Counted from the stretch's first letter, positions 27,140 through 35,849 are shown. The stretch is 64,000 bases of DNA from Nocardia nova SH22a (GCF_000523235.1 NZ_CP006850.1:558001-622000), one strand, 5' to 3'. The notes: generated by a model not told the origin, from the letters alone. A program made the numbers and translations.

Positions 27140-28153
27140 CTAGAGGTGGTGCCGGTAGCTGTCGTAGTCCGCGTCCGGCTCGCCGTTGGGCTCGAAATGG
27201 TCCACGTTCTCCAACGTGTAGCCCCATTCCTCGCGCGGCTTCCACACGGCCTTGACCCGCATGCCCATCCGTACGTCGGCGGGATCACAGCCCGTTACCC
27301 GGTGCAGCACCGGAATATCGGCGCCGTCGAGCAGGACATAGGCCGCCACGAACGGAGGTTTGATCTTCTGGCCCTGGAACGGCACGTTCACGATGCAGAA
27401 TGTGGTGATGGTGCCGTCGTTGCCCAACTCGACCATGTCGTCGGTCGACCGTCCGTCGATCGGATCGGCGCCGCGAGCGGGGAAGTACACCTTGCTGTCG
27501 GCGTCGGCACGGCCACCGATCAGCCGCCCCTCGGCGAGAGCCTTCAGATACACCGTCTCGGCGGGGGAGGCGGTGTGCTTGTAGACCAGGTCGATCGGGG
27601 TGACGATCCCGGTAACCGGCTCTCCCGCAGGGGATTCCGCGGCGGGAGCGGAGGTTTCGCCCGGTTCGACGCAGGCGATGTCGTGGATGCTCCCGGTGCG
27701 TTCGGTGGCCCAGCGCACCCGCACCCGCATCCCGCTGCGCACCTCGTCGGGCGAGGCCACGTCCAGTGCGTGCAGCAGTGCGGTGTCGGCGCCGTCGAAT
27801 TTCACGAGCGCCCAGGCGAAGGGGCGATCGAAGGGCTGACCCGGGAGCGGATCGGCCACCCAGCTCCAGCTCTGCACGGTGCCGACATCGGAGACGTCGA
27901 CGAAGTCGGTCAGCGGATCGGCGGTCACCGGATCGTATTCGGCGGGCGGCACGATCACCCGGCCGTCGCTGCCGCGGACGCCGACGATCCGGCCCTCCCG
28001 CAGTCCGGTCAGGAACCGGCCGATGGTCGGCCCGACCGATCGGGTGTAGTCGAACTTCATACGTAGTTCGGCGCCGAGTACCTCGGGTGCGGGTTCCGCT
28101 TCCGGACCGCTGCCTTTCGCGATTGCGCCGGTCATGGTGTTCCCATTGGTCAC
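27140..28153 (-). CDS. Tandem DUF35 OB-fold protein (Rv3521-like), partner of Ltp3/Ltp4
   Basis: A 337-residue protein with two related DUF35/OB-fold halves: GTVQSWSWVADPLPGQPFDRPFAWALVKFDGADTALLH-type and GTITTFCIVNVPFQGQKIKPPFVAAYVLLDGADIPVLH-type segments, each ending in MRVRV/MRVKAVW. The repeat is evident by eye. DUF35 proteins bind thiolase-like partners and often acyl-CoA. It leads the ltp operon and is divergent from the F420-type oxidoreductase over a KstR box. GTG 28153 is chosen because TACTCG, beginning at the operator TA, ends 5 nt upstream; ATG 28135 is the alternative. Confidence 0.82.
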   Translation of the reverse strand: MTNGNTMTGAIAKGSGPEAEPAPEVLGAELRMKFDYTRSVGPTIGRFLTGLREGRIVGVRGSDGRVIVPPAEYDPVTADPLTDFVDVSDVGTVQSWSWVADPLPGQPFDRPFAWALVKFDGADTALLHALDVASPDEVRSGMRVRVRWATERTGSIHDIACVEPGETSAPAAESPAGEPVTGIVTPIDLVYKHTASPAETVYLKALAEGRLIGGRADADSKVYFPARGADPIDGRSTDDMVELGNDGTITTFCIVNVPFQGQKIKPPFVAAYVLLDGADIPVLHRVTGCDPADVRMGMRVKAVWKPREEWGYTLENVDHFEPNGEPDADYDSYRHHL

Positions 28154-28162
28154 GATATCGAG

Positions 28163-28176
28163 TAGAACAGGTTCTT
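28163..28176. promoter_or_regulatory. KstR operator between DUF35-ltp operon and F420-type oxidoreductase
   Basis: TAGAACAGGTTCTT matches TNNAACNNGTTNNA except the last base. On the minus strand its final TA begins TACTCG; on the plus strand TATTCT (28176-28181) could serve the oxidoreductase. Confidence 0.8.
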
Positions 28177-28241
28177 ATTCTGGTGGCAAGAGTTACCGGG
28201 GAGTCGCGGTCCGGCGGCACCGCCGGCGAAAGGAGTCGATG

Positions 28242-29279
28242 ATGCGATTCGGATTGCAACTCGGATATTGGGGCGCCGCTCCGCCGCCGAATGCCGCCGA
28301 GTTGGTGGCGGCCGCCGAGGACGCCGGATTCGACGCCGTCTTCGCCGCGGAGTCGTGGGGGTCGGATGCCTTCACACCGCTCGCGTGGTGGGGTTCGGCG
28401 ACGAACCGGGTGCGGCTGGGCACCTCGGTGGTCCAGTTGTCCGCGCGCACGCCGACCGCGACCGCGATGGCGGCGCTCACCCTCGATCACCTCAGCGGTG
28501 GCAGGCACATCCTGGGGCTGGGCGTATCCGGGCCGCAGGTGGTCGAGGGCTGGTACGGCCAGCCGTTTGCCAAGCCGCTGGCCCGCACCCGCGAATACGT
28601 GGGGATCATCCGGCAGGTGCTGGCCCGCGAGGCTCCGGTGGTCAATGACGGCAAGCACTACCCGCTGCCCTACAACGGCCCGGGCGCCACCGGTCTCGGC
28701 AAGCCGCTCAAGCCGATAACCCACCCGCTACGTGCGGATGTGCCGATCTGGCTCGGCGCCGAAGGGCCCAAGAATGTGGCGCTGACGGCCGAGATCGCCG
28801 ACGGCTGGCTGGCGATCTACTACACTCCGCGGCTGGCCGCGATGTACGACGAATGGCTCGACGAGGGTTTCGCGCGTCCGGGCGCCCGGCGTTCGCGGGA
28901 GGATTTCGAGATAGCGGCGAGCTGTCAGGTGATCATCACCGACGACCCGCGTACCGAGATCGACCGGATCAAGCCGGTGATGGCGCTCTACATCGGCGGC
29001 ATGGGCGCCGAGGAGTTGAACTTCCACGCCCAGGTGTACCGCCGGATGGGCTACGGCGCCGAGGTCGACGAGATCACCAGACTGTTCCGCGCCGGTCGCA
29101 AGGAGGAGGCGGCGGCGGTGATTCCGGATCAGCTGATCCTCGACACCGCGATCATCGGCGACGAGGACCATGTGCGCTCGCAACTGAAGGTCTGGGAGGC
29201 CGCGGGCGTCGGCATGCTCACGGTGTCCCTGCGCGATGTCGGACAGTTGCAGCGCCTGGCACCCCTTGTCCAGTCGTAG
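28242..29279 (+). CDS. LLM-class F420-type oxidoreductase (Rv3520c-like)
   Basis: A 345-residue luciferase-like monooxygenase-fold protein: MRFGLQLGYWG, AEDAGFDAVFAAESWGSDAFTPL, RVRLGTSVVQLSARTPTATAMAALTLDHLSGGRHILGLGVSGPQVVEGWYG and VPIWLGAEGPKN. Rv3520c is its positional counterpart and is annotated as a coenzyme F420-dependent oxidoreductase of the KstR regulon; its substrate is unknown. ATG 28242 lies 6 nt after AGGAG (ATG 28239 is possible). The stop TAG is itself the first three bases of a perfect KstR operator. Confidence 0.84.
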   Translation: MRFGLQLGYWGAAPPPNAAELVAAAEDAGFDAVFAAESWGSDAFTPLAWWGSATNRVRLGTSVVQLSARTPTATAMAALTLDHLSGGRHILGLGVSGPQVVEGWYGQPFAKPLARTREYVGIIRQVLAREAPVVNDGKHYPLPYNGPGATGLGKPLKPITHPLRADVPIWLGAEGPKNVALTAEIADGWLAIYYTPRLAAMYDEWLDEGFARPGARRSREDFEIAASCQVIITDDPRTEIDRIKPVMALYIGGMGAEELNFHAQVYRRMGYGAEVDEITRLFRAGRKEEAAAVIPDQLILDTAIIGDEDHVRSQLKVWEAAGVGMLTVSLRDVGQLQRLAPLVQS

Positions 29280-29290
29280 AACACGTTCTA
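29277..29290 (+). promoter_or_regulatory. Orphan perfect KstR operator overlapping a stop codon
   Basis: TAGAACACGTTCTA is a perfect 14-bp palindrome and fits TNNAACNNGTTNNA fully. Its first TAG is the stop of the oxidoreductase. Its terminal TA starts TAGATT (29289-29294), a good -10, as at other KstR promoters here. fadD19 has its own operator 270 bp further on, so this one has no assigned gene. Confidence 0.85.
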
Positions 29291-29300
29291 GATTCGAGGG

Positions 29301-29465
29301 CGACTCGGATCGAGGGACGCACAAGCGCACGCTGCGCGCGCGTAGGTGACCGCGTAGCGACGAGACTCGCGGATCGAGGCCGGTGCTCCGTCCGTCCTGC
29401 CCTGTGACGGGGTGCCCTCGATCCGCGCAACCGAGCCCGCCTGGTGGTGCCAGGCGGGCTCGTCG
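29301..29465 (+). ncRNA. Candidate KstR-controlled structured small RNA
   Basis: Predicted to start about 6 nt after the -10 TAGATT and to end at the terminator 29433-29461. No start codon is present at the predicted start. The segment holds a perfect 12-bp stem CGCGGATCGAGG (29368-29379) / CCTCGATCCGCG (29416-29427) with an inner partial CCGTC/GACGG pairing, directly followed by the second 12-bp stem. The RNA is an inference from promoter geometry plus structure; the alternative is an attenuated leader of fadD19. Confidence 0.4.
29433..29461 (+). terminator. Hairpin terminator upstream of fadD19
   Basis: Perfect 12-bp arms GAGCCCGCCTGG (29433-29444) and CCAGGCGGGCTC (29450-29461) with a 5-nt loop. 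It ends transcription from the oxidoreductase gene and from any promoter at 29289. Confidence 0.82.
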
Positions 29466-29549
29466 TCGTCGCAGAATACGCCCTTCCGGAAAACCCATCG
29501 GCGATTCGGGCGAATTAGTAAACTGTGTTAATCAGGTCTTGTCAGGACA

Positions 29550-29567
29550 GAGAACACGTTCTATTTT
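29550..29567 (+). promoter_or_regulatory. KstR operator and -10 of fadD19, leaderless GTG
   Basis: GAGAACACGTTCTA (29550-29563) differs from the consensus only in the first base. Its last TA begins TATTTT (29562-29567), which ends exactly 6 nt before GTG 29574. Confidence 0.85.
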
Positions 29568-29573
29568 GTTCCT

Positions 29574-31223
29574 GTGAGCTACAACATAGCGGACCTTGTC
29601 GAACACACTATCGACCTCGTGCCGGACCGTGTCGCGCTGGCCGACGACGTCCGCTCGGTGACCTATGCCGAGCTGGAGGACCGGGCCAACCGATTGGCGC
29701 ACCACCTGCAAGAACAGGGTGTGCAACCGGGTGACAAGGTCGGCATCTACTCGCGTAACACGATCGAGGCCGTGGAGACCATGGTCGCGATCTTCAAGGC
29801 GCGGGCAGTGATGGTCAACGTGAACTTCCGATACGTCGAGAACGAGTTGCAGTACATCTTCGAGAATTCGGATATGGTCGCGCTTGTTCACGAGCGTCGG
29901 TACAGCGACAAGGTGTCCGCTGTTCGGCCGAATACGCCGAAGCTGAAGGCGGTCGTCGCCGTGAACGACGGCACCGAGGATCAGGTGCCGCTGGCCGCGG
30001 ATTCGGTGGAATACGAGGCGGCCCTGGCGAGTACGTCCGGTGAGCGCGACTTCGGCGACCGTTCCAACGACGACATCATGATGATCTACACCGGCGGCAC
30101 CACCGGTATGCCCAAGGGCGTCATGTGGCGCCAGGAGGACTGGTGGCGGGTGCTCGGCGGTGGCATCAACTTCGTCACCGGTGAGGCGATCGAGGACGAG
30201 TGGCAGCAGGCCAAGGCCGGCGCCGCGGGCCCGCAGATGGTGCGCTACCCGATTCCGCCGATGATCCACGGCGGTTCGCAGTCGGCGACCTTCCACGGCC
30301 TGTTCGACGGCGGTAAGACGATCATGCTGCCGGAGTTCACCGCGCACGGCGTGTGGCAGGCCATCGACCGCCACGGCGTGAACCTCATCTTCATCACCGG
30401 CGACGCCATGGCGCGGCCCATGCTCGACGCGTTGAAGGCCGGGCACCCGGAAACTGGTGCGGCCTACCAGCATTCGAATCTGTGGGCGCTGGCCAGCAGT
30501 GCGGCGCTGTTCTCCCCGGCGCTCAAGGACGAGTTCATCGAGCTGCTGCCGAACACCGTGATCACCGACTCGATCGGCTCCTCGGAGACCGGCTTCGGCG
30601 GTCTGTCGGTCGCGGCCAAGGGCGCCACCCACACCGGCGGGCCGCGGGTCAAGATCGACGCCTCCACCGCCGTCCTCGACGACGAGGGGAATCCGGTCGC
30701 GGCCGGTTCCGGTCAGGTCGGTCTGCTGGCCCGCACCGGCAACATCCCGCTCGGCTACTACAACGACCCGGTCAAGACCGCGGCGACGTTCAAGGAGTTC
30801 AACGGGATTCGCTACTCGATCCCGGGGGACTTCGCCCGCGTCGAGGAGGACGGCAGCGTCACCATGCTGGGCCGTGGCTCGGTCAGCATCAACAGCGGTG
30901 GCGAGAAGATCTATCCCGAGGAGGTCGAGGGTGCGCTGAAGTGCCATCCGGAGATCTTCGACGCGCTGGTGATCGGCGTGCCGGACGAGCGCTGGGGGCA
31001 GCGGGTGGCCGCGGTCGTGCAGTGCCGTGGCGGTAACCGGCCGACCCTCGAGGAACTGCGCCCGGTGCTGAGCCAGGAGATCTCCGCCTACAAGCTGCCG
31101 CGCAGTCTGTGGTTCGTCGACGAGATCAAGCGGTCACCGGCCGGTAAGCCCGATTACCGCTGGGCCAACGACCATGCCCAGTCGCGTCCGGCCGACGAGG
31201 AAGCGCACGCCTCCGCAAAGTAG
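29574..31223 (+). CDS. fadD19: FadD19, steroid side-chain acyl-CoA ligase
   Basis: An ANL-superfamily ligase of 549 residues. The P-loop YTGGTTGMPKGVMWRQEDWW, the downstream GSSETGFGG and the C-terminal RSPAGKPDYRW lysine motif are in order. FadD19 CoA-activates steroid-26-oic acids made by CYP125 and is required for C-24-branched sterols. Sequence style (MSYNIADLVEHTIDLVPDRVAL) and the KstR promoter agree with Rv3515c. GTG 29574 has no ribosome site and a -10 six nt upstream, so translation is likely leaderless. Confidence 0.92.
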   Translation: MSYNIADLVEHTIDLVPDRVALADDVRSVTYAELEDRANRLAHHLQEQGVQPGDKVGIYSRNTIEAVETMVAIFKARAVMVNVNFRYVENELQYIFENSDMVALVHERRYSDKVSAVRPNTPKLKAVVAVNDGTEDQVPLAADSVEYEAALASTSGERDFGDRSNDDIMMIYTGGTTGMPKGVMWRQEDWWRVLGGGINFVTGEAIEDEWQQAKAGAAGPQMVRYPIPPMIHGGSQSATFHGLFDGGKTIMLPEFTAHGVWQAIDRHGVNLIFITGDAMARPMLDALKAGHPETGAAYQHSNLWALASSAALFSPALKDEFIELLPNTVITDSIGSSETGFGGLSVAAKGATHTGGPRVKIDASTAVLDDEGNPVAAGSGQVGLLARTGNIPLGYYNDPVKTAATFKEFNGIRYSIPGDFARVEEDGSVTMLGRGSVSINSGGEKIYPEEVEGALKCHPEIFDALVIGVPDERWGQRVAAVVQCRGGNRPTLEELRPVLSQEISAYKLPRSLWFVDEIKRSPAGKPDYRWANDHAQSRPADEEAHASAK

Positions 31224-31255
31224 TTACCTGGCCGAAGTAAATAACGGGCAATCAT

Positions 31256-31304
31256 GATCGCCGCGCCGTGGACCTAGCGTCCGGGGCGCGGCGATCGCCG
31301 TTTT
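31256..31304 (+). terminator. Terminator of fadD19
   Basis: Perfect arms GATCGCCGCGCC (31256-31267) and GGCGCGGCGATC (31285-31296) followed by GCCGTTTTC. It lies 33 nt after the fadD19 stop. Confidence 0.85.
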
Positions 31305-31431
31305 CACGATGCGGTGTCCTCGCCTCGACAGGTGGCCGTTGTGCGCCATTACGCGGCACGGTTGTGGTCGGACGGTGATGCCCCGGTTTCCGGGGTGTTT
31401 TCTGTCGGTGGGCTGTGCCACAGTGATCGGC

Positions 31432-32430
31432 ATGAGCGAAAAGGCGTCCACCGGCACGGTCGACGATGTGCTGCAGCAATTCGAGGGTTACCGGCGCGAG
31501 CTGTGTGCTTACGCCTACCGCATGCTGGGTTCCTCCTTCGAGGCCGAGGACGCGGTACAGGACACGTTCACCCGGGCGTGGAAGGCCTACGACTCGTTCG
31601 AGGGCCGGTCCAGCGTGCGGTCCTGGCTGTACAAGATCTGCACCAATATCTGCCTGGACATGCTCGACGGGCCGCAGCGGCGGGCCCGGCCGATGGATCT
31701 GTCCGGTCCGTCGCGGCCGGACAGTCCGATGCCGCCGCCGCAGCCGGACTACGTCTGGGTCGAGCCGATTCCGAACGCACTGGCCTTCGGCGCCGACCCG
31801 GCCGAGCACGCGAGTACCAAGGACTCGCTGCGGCTGGCCTTCGTCGCGGCCTGTCAGCATCTGCCCGCCACCCAGCGCGCGATTCTGATCATGCGTGAGG
31901 TGCTGCGGTTCTCGGCGAACGAGACCGCCGAAATGCTCACCATGTCACCGGCTTCGGTCAACAGCGCCCTGCAGCGGGCCCGCGCCACCATGTCGAAGGT
32001 GCAGCCGTCGGAGTCCGGTAGCTACGACGAATCCGATGACGAACAGCGCGGACTCGTCGACAATTTCGTCCGAGCCTTCGAGGCCTACGATATGGACGCG
32101 CTCACGTCGCTGCTGAAACAGGATGTGGCGCTGTCGATGCCGCCGCTCGAACTGTGGATCTCGGGTCCGGAGAATGTCGCGGAGTTCATGCTCTCGGAGG
32201 GGCCCTCGGCCTGCCGCGGCTCCCGGATGGTTCCGCTGGCGGGCGCCAACGGACTGCCCGCCTTCGGCCAGTACAAGCCCACCGACGAGCCGGGGGTGTT
32301 CTCGCCCTGGTCGATCACGGTGCTGGAACTCGACGGCGGCGAGATCAGCGGCCTGAACTTCTTCCTAGACACCGAACGCCTGTTTCCGCTGTTCGGCCTG
32401 CCGGCAGAGCTGCGCGAACCCGCCGAGTAG
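31432..32430 (+). CDS. ECF-type sigma factor with SnoaL-like extension (SigG/SigX5 type)
   Basis: A 332-residue sigma-70-family protein. Region 2 is YRRELCAYAYRMLGSSFEAEDAVQDTFTRAW with DSFEGRSSVRSWLYKICTNICLDML; region 4 is LPATQRAILIMREVLRFSANETAEMLTMSPASVNSALQRARA. The remaining C-terminal 120 residues (DNFVRAFEAYDMDALTSLLKQDVALSMPP) form an NTF2/SnoaL-like domain, as in SigG, SigJ and SigX5-type factors, where it modulates activity. No anti-sigma gene is adjacent, which fits this class. ATG 31432 has a weak upstream site. Confidence 0.83.
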   Translation: MSEKASTGTVDDVLQQFEGYRRELCAYAYRMLGSSFEAEDAVQDTFTRAWKAYDSFEGRSSVRSWLYKICTNICLDMLDGPQRRARPMDLSGPSRPDSPMPPPQPDYVWVEPIPNALAFGADPAEHASTKDSLRLAFVAACQHLPATQRAILIMREVLRFSANETAEMLTMSPASVNSALQRARATMSKVQPSESGSYDESDDEQRGLVDNFVRAFEAYDMDALTSLLKQDVALSMPPLELWISGPENVAEFMLSEGPSACRGSRMVPLAGANGLPAFGQYKPTDEPGVFSPWSITVLELDGGEISGLNFFLDTERLFPLFGLPAELREPAE

Positions 32431-32433
32431 ATC

Positions 32434-32577
32434 TCAGTCGATCGCCTTGGCGGTCAGCCAGATGGCGACGACCACGCCCCCGGCGATCACCATGCCGATA
32501 TGGCCGGGGGAGCGCGCGTAGTCGTACACGGAAATCGCGACGATCGCCGCGATGACGAAGATGAGCAGACGTTTCAC
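32434..32577 (-). CDS. Small membrane protein, 47 residues
   Basis: GTG 32577 opens 47 codons: VKRLLIFVIAAIVAISVYDY, then ARSPGHIGM, then VIAGGVVVAIWLTAKAID. That is two hydrophobic helices with a short polar turn and positive N-terminus. It converges on the sigma-factor gene with 3 nt between the stops. Codon use is typical high-GC coding. No family recognised; a structural link to the sigma factor is only positional. Confidence 0.55.
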   Translation of the reverse strand: MKRLLIFVIAAIVAISVYDYARSPGHIGMVIAGGVVVAIWLTAKAID

Positions 32578-33164
32578 CGGATACACCCCCACCACTCGGG
32601 ATTTCAGGATACGAGAGGTGGAATCGGTTGTGCCACAGCAGGATTACGGCAAACATCCAGCTCGGCCGGGGTTGGTGATGGTGATCGCAGTCGAGGTACC
32701 GGTGCGGCTGTGTCCGGGGGAGCGATGTCGTGCCGAAACGGCGAGGTCGCGTACCTTGTTCAGGGATGTACCCGCTGGGGGTATCTAGAAGGTTGCGCTG
32801 GCCGTGTGCGTTCGGCCGACTCTGCGGGCGCCGGTGAAATTGTTGAAATTCAAGGGCCGCAACCGATCCGCCCGCTGGCGTTTACGGGATCCGGTGCGGT
32901 GTTCGGCGCGAGCGAGCGTCGAGGGGTGCGCCTTCGAGGGGCATCGCATCCGGGCGGTGCGGCGACACCCGCCACGGTAGGCCGCTGAACGAGTGTGTGT
33001 GGCGGCTCTCGCGCTGTTCCAGCATCGCTGTCCTGATCGTGGTACCGGTGCGAGATGGCTTGCCGTTCGGCCCAGACGGAAGGTTGTGCCGGTGGCCGAC
33101 GCGGCTGGTGTTCCTCGAGAATGCCGTCACGTGCGAGATGCCTTGTGCGGGAATGTCTTCGACA
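32578..33164. other. Gene-free stretch
   Basis: No frame here has a ribosome site plus protein-like composition; base composition is more even than in the neighbouring genes. A short palindromic TACCC/GGGTA stem occurs near 32767-32780. It may be decayed DNA. Confidence 0.5.
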
Positions 33165-34049
33165 TCAGTCGGTGATCGAGTGGCAGGCGGTGATGAGGGC
33201 GCGTAACTCGGCGCGGGGCGGGTCCGGCCGCACGGCGAGATAGCTCGGCATCACCGGTTCCGGATCGCGCAGCGGCCGCCAGACGACACCCGGAAATACC
33301 AGTCGGGTGGCCTGGGCGGCGTAGTAGACCGTCCAGCTCGGGGCGCCGAAACCGATGGCGGCCAGGGTGTCCTGTTCGGTGGTGAACTCCGGGCCGAATC
33401 GCGGTTCGAAACCGGCCGCGCGGCACGAGCCGACGACCAGATCGTGCAGGGCGGGATTGCGGGCGCGGTCGACCAGCCGCAACGGGAGTTCCGCCAGGCA
33501 GGCCAGTTCCACCTCGCGGCGGACGGCCAGATCGTGGCGGGCCGGAATCGCCGCGACCAGCCGGTCCGACCACAGCGGCAGTAGTTCGAGACCGGGCTCG
33601 TCCCGGGCGCCACGCACGATCGCGGCGTCGAGTTCGCCGGAGCGCACACGCTTCATCCGTTCCCCGGTATCGGCGTCGACCAGTTCTAGGTGGGCTTCGG
33701 GCGCCGCGCGCGCGAATTCGACCAGGATGGACTCCAATCGGGCGCCGAGCCCGGTGCTGGTGCCGAGCCGGACGGTGCCCGAGCGCTCGGCTCGCAGATC
33801 ATCGACGGCATCGCGGGCCCGCGACACCGCGGCGATCACCTGCTCGGCGTGGGGGAGCAGGCGCCGCCCGGCCTCGGTGAGTCGCACGGTGCGGGTGGTG
33901 CGGTCGAACAGCGCCACGTCCAGTTCCCGTTCCAGCCGGGTGATCTGCTGACTCACCGCCGACTGGACGATGTGCAGACGTCCGGCCGCGCGGCCGAAGT
34001 GCAATTCCTCGGCCACGGTCAGGAAGTACTGCAACTGCCGAAGCTCCAC
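33165..34049 (-). CDS. LysR-family transcriptional regulator
   Basis: A 294-residue LTTR. The N-terminal winged helix-turn-helix is MELRQLQYFLTVAEELHFGRAAGRLHIVQSAVSQ-style (first 60 residues), followed by the linker helix and a periplasmic-binding-protein-like effector domain (LRLGTSTGLGARLESIL from about residue 93). It is divergent from two alpha/beta hydrolase genes with a 118-nt gap, so it probably regulates them. GTG 34049 is the start. No inducer can be deduced. Confidence 0.85.
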   Translation of the reverse strand: MELRQLQYFLTVAEELHFGRAAGRLHIVQSAVSQQITRLERELDVALFDRTTRTVRLTEAGRRLLPHAEQVIAAVSRARDAVDDLRAERSGTVRLGTSTGLGARLESILVEFARAAPEAHLELVDADTGERMKRVRSGELDAAIVRGARDEPGLELLPLWSDRLVAAIPARHDLAVRREVELACLAELPLRLVDRARNPALHDLVVGSCRAAGFEPRFGPEFTTEQDTLAAIGFGAPSWTVYYAAQATRLVFPGVVWRPLRDPEPVMPSYLAVRPDPPRAELRALITACHSITD

Positions 34050-34167
34050 AGCGCGAGATTAATCAGTTTTCGTGAACAGTGCCAGCTCGGTTCGCCTGTT
34101 TTTCGCGGGCGGCGATCACGGTTTCCTGAATTCACACCGCAGCGACGACCAGGGAAGTGATCGACCA

Positions 34168-34953
34168 ATGCCGTATCTCACCGTCAACGACACGCAGCTC
34201 TACTACGAGGATCAGGGCACCGGCCGACCGCTGCTGTTCCTGCACGGCTGGGGAACCAGCGGCCGGGTGTGGGGTGCCCAGCAGGCCGATCTGGTGCGCG
34301 AATTCCGGGTCGTCACGCTCGACTGGCGCGGCTGCGGACGCTCGGCCCGGCCGCTGAGCGGCAATACGCTCGCCGGTGCGGTCGCCGATGTGGCCGAGGT
34401 GATCCGGCAGCTGAATCTGGTCCGGCCGGTCGTGATCGGTTCCTCGATCGGTGCGACCTTCGCGACCGAACTCGCCCTGGCACATCCGGAACTGGTGGCC
34501 GGTGTGATCGCCGTGGACGGACCCGCGTACTGGCCCGGGCAGGGTATGCCACTGGCCGAGATCATCGATGAAATGCGTTATAGGCGAGCGGAATTCCTGT
34601 CGACGTGGGTGCCGAACTGGTACGCGCCGGGCACCGCGCCCCTGCTGGTGGACTGGACCATCCGGCAGATCCTCGACTCGGGTGTGTACATCGACGAACT
34701 GTTCCACGTCTTCGCCACCTACGATCCCCGGCCGCGACTTCCCCTGCTGCGCACCCCCATTCACTACGTGCACGGTGAACTGGATGCCGAGATACCGGTG
34801 GAGGTCGCGCGGGTGTGCGCCGCGCTGACTCCCGGCGCGCAGGTGAGCGTGATCGAGGGCGCCGGACATATGCCGCAGCAGGAACGCGCGGCCGAATTCG
34901 ATGCCGCGCTGCGAGCGGCCGTGACCGGATTCCTGCTGCCCACACCCGCCTGA
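34168..34953 (+). CDS. Alpha/beta hydrolase
   Basis: A 261-residue hydrolase. The oxyanion segment LLFLHGWGTSGRVW, nucleophile elbow IGSSIGATFA (Ser near 95), the acid region GELDAEIP and the catalytic histidine in GAGHMPQQE give a complete triad. It resembles haloperoxidase/esterase-type monodomain enzymes. It is the first of two tandem hydrolase genes divergent from a LysR regulator. Substrate unknown. ATG 34168 follows AGGGAAG. Confidence 0.8.
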   Translation: MPYLTVNDTQLYYEDQGTGRPLLFLHGWGTSGRVWGAQQADLVREFRVVTLDWRGCGRSARPLSGNTLAGAVADVAEVIRQLNLVRPVVIGSSIGATFATELALAHPELVAGVIAVDGPAYWPGQGMPLAEIIDEMRYRRAEFLSTWVPNWYAPGTAPLLVDWTIRQILDSGVYIDELFHVFATYDPRPRLPLLRTPIHYVHGELDAEIPVEVARVCAALTPGAQVSVIEGAGHMPQQERAAEFDAALRAAVTGFLLPTPA

Positions 34954-34986
34954 ATTCTCACCGACCCCTACTTCGAGGACATCATC

Positions 34987-35799
34987 ATGCGTATCGCCAC
35001 AGCTCGACTCGACGGCGGCGAAGCCCGCGTCGCCTATGAACTCACCGGCACCGGTCCCGCGGTGATCCTGGTGCACGGCACCGCTGCCGCCCGCGACCAG
35101 TGGGCGCCGCTCACCGAACGGATCGCCGACCGCTACACCGTTGTGGCCCTGGACTATTCGGGCTCCGGGGACACGACCGATCACGGCGGGCCGCTCACCG
35201 TGGCGGATCTGGCCGCCGAGGTGCTGGCGGTCGTCGAGCACGCCGGGATCCGGCGGTTCCATCTCGTCGGTCATTCGCTGGGGGCGGTCGTGGCCGCGCA
35301 GGTGGCGGCCACCGTCCCCGAGCGGGTCCGCTCGCTGTTCCTGCACGCGGCCTGGGTGCGCACCGATGTCCGGATGGACAGCGAATTCCGGTACTGGATC
35401 GAGTTGCTGCGCCACGATGCCGAGCGCGGCACCGATCTGTTCCCCCGGATGCTGCCGCTGATGGCATTCGGCCCGCGCTACTGGGACAACACCACCGCGG
35501 CCGACAACGACGCGCTGGTGAAGCAGTTGGCCGGGGTGATCGCACTGGGAGCGATCCGGCAGACCGAGGTGGACCGCGCCGTCGATCTGACCGGACTGCT
35601 CGACCGGATCACCGCGCCGACTCTCGTCCTGGCCAGCGCTCACGATCGGATCATTCCGGCCGCACAGCAACAGGCGTTACTGGCCGCGATTCCCGATGCG
35701 CGCTATGCCGAGATCGACGCGGGACACGGTGCGCCCGGGGAGGATTCGGACGGTTTCATCGCCAAGGTCGCGGGCTTCCTGGACGATCGGACGCGCTGA
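34987..35799 (+). CDS. Alpha/beta hydrolase
   Basis: A 270-residue hydrolase with VILVHGTAAARDQW, nucleophile elbow VGHSLGAVVA (Ser near 97), acid in ASAHDRIIPA and histidine in DAGHGAPGEDSDGF. It follows the previous hydrolase by 33 nt and is probably cotranscribed. The two are not close copies; they share fold and motif order only. A hairpin terminator follows. Confidence 0.8.
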   Translation: MRIATARLDGGEARVAYELTGTGPAVILVHGTAAARDQWAPLTERIADRYTVVALDYSGSGDTTDHGGPLTVADLAAEVLAVVEHAGIRRFHLVGHSLGAVVAAQVAATVPERVRSLFLHAAWVRTDVRMDSEFRYWIELLRHDAERGTDLFPRMLPLMAFGPRYWDNTTAADNDALVKQLAGVIALGAIRQTEVDRAVDLTGLLDRITAPTLVLASAHDRIIPAAQQQALLAAIPDARYAEIDAGHGAPGEDSDGFIAKVAGFLDDRTR

Positions 35800-35805
35800 C
35801 CGGAT

Positions 35806-35843
35806 GCCGATCGGCGGATTCGCGCACGGGTCCGCCGATCGGC
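35806..35843. terminator. Bidirectional terminator
   Basis: Perfect 13-bp arms GCCGATCGGCGGA (35806-35818) and TCCGCCGATCGGC (35831-35843) between the convergent hydrolase and VOC genes. Confidence 0.85.
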
Positions 35844-35849
35844 TCGTGG

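Noticed and set aside
32500..33175. Several short frames on both strands after the sigma factor
   Set aside because: No ribosome sites, no recognisable motifs, and base composition differs from the coding neighbours.
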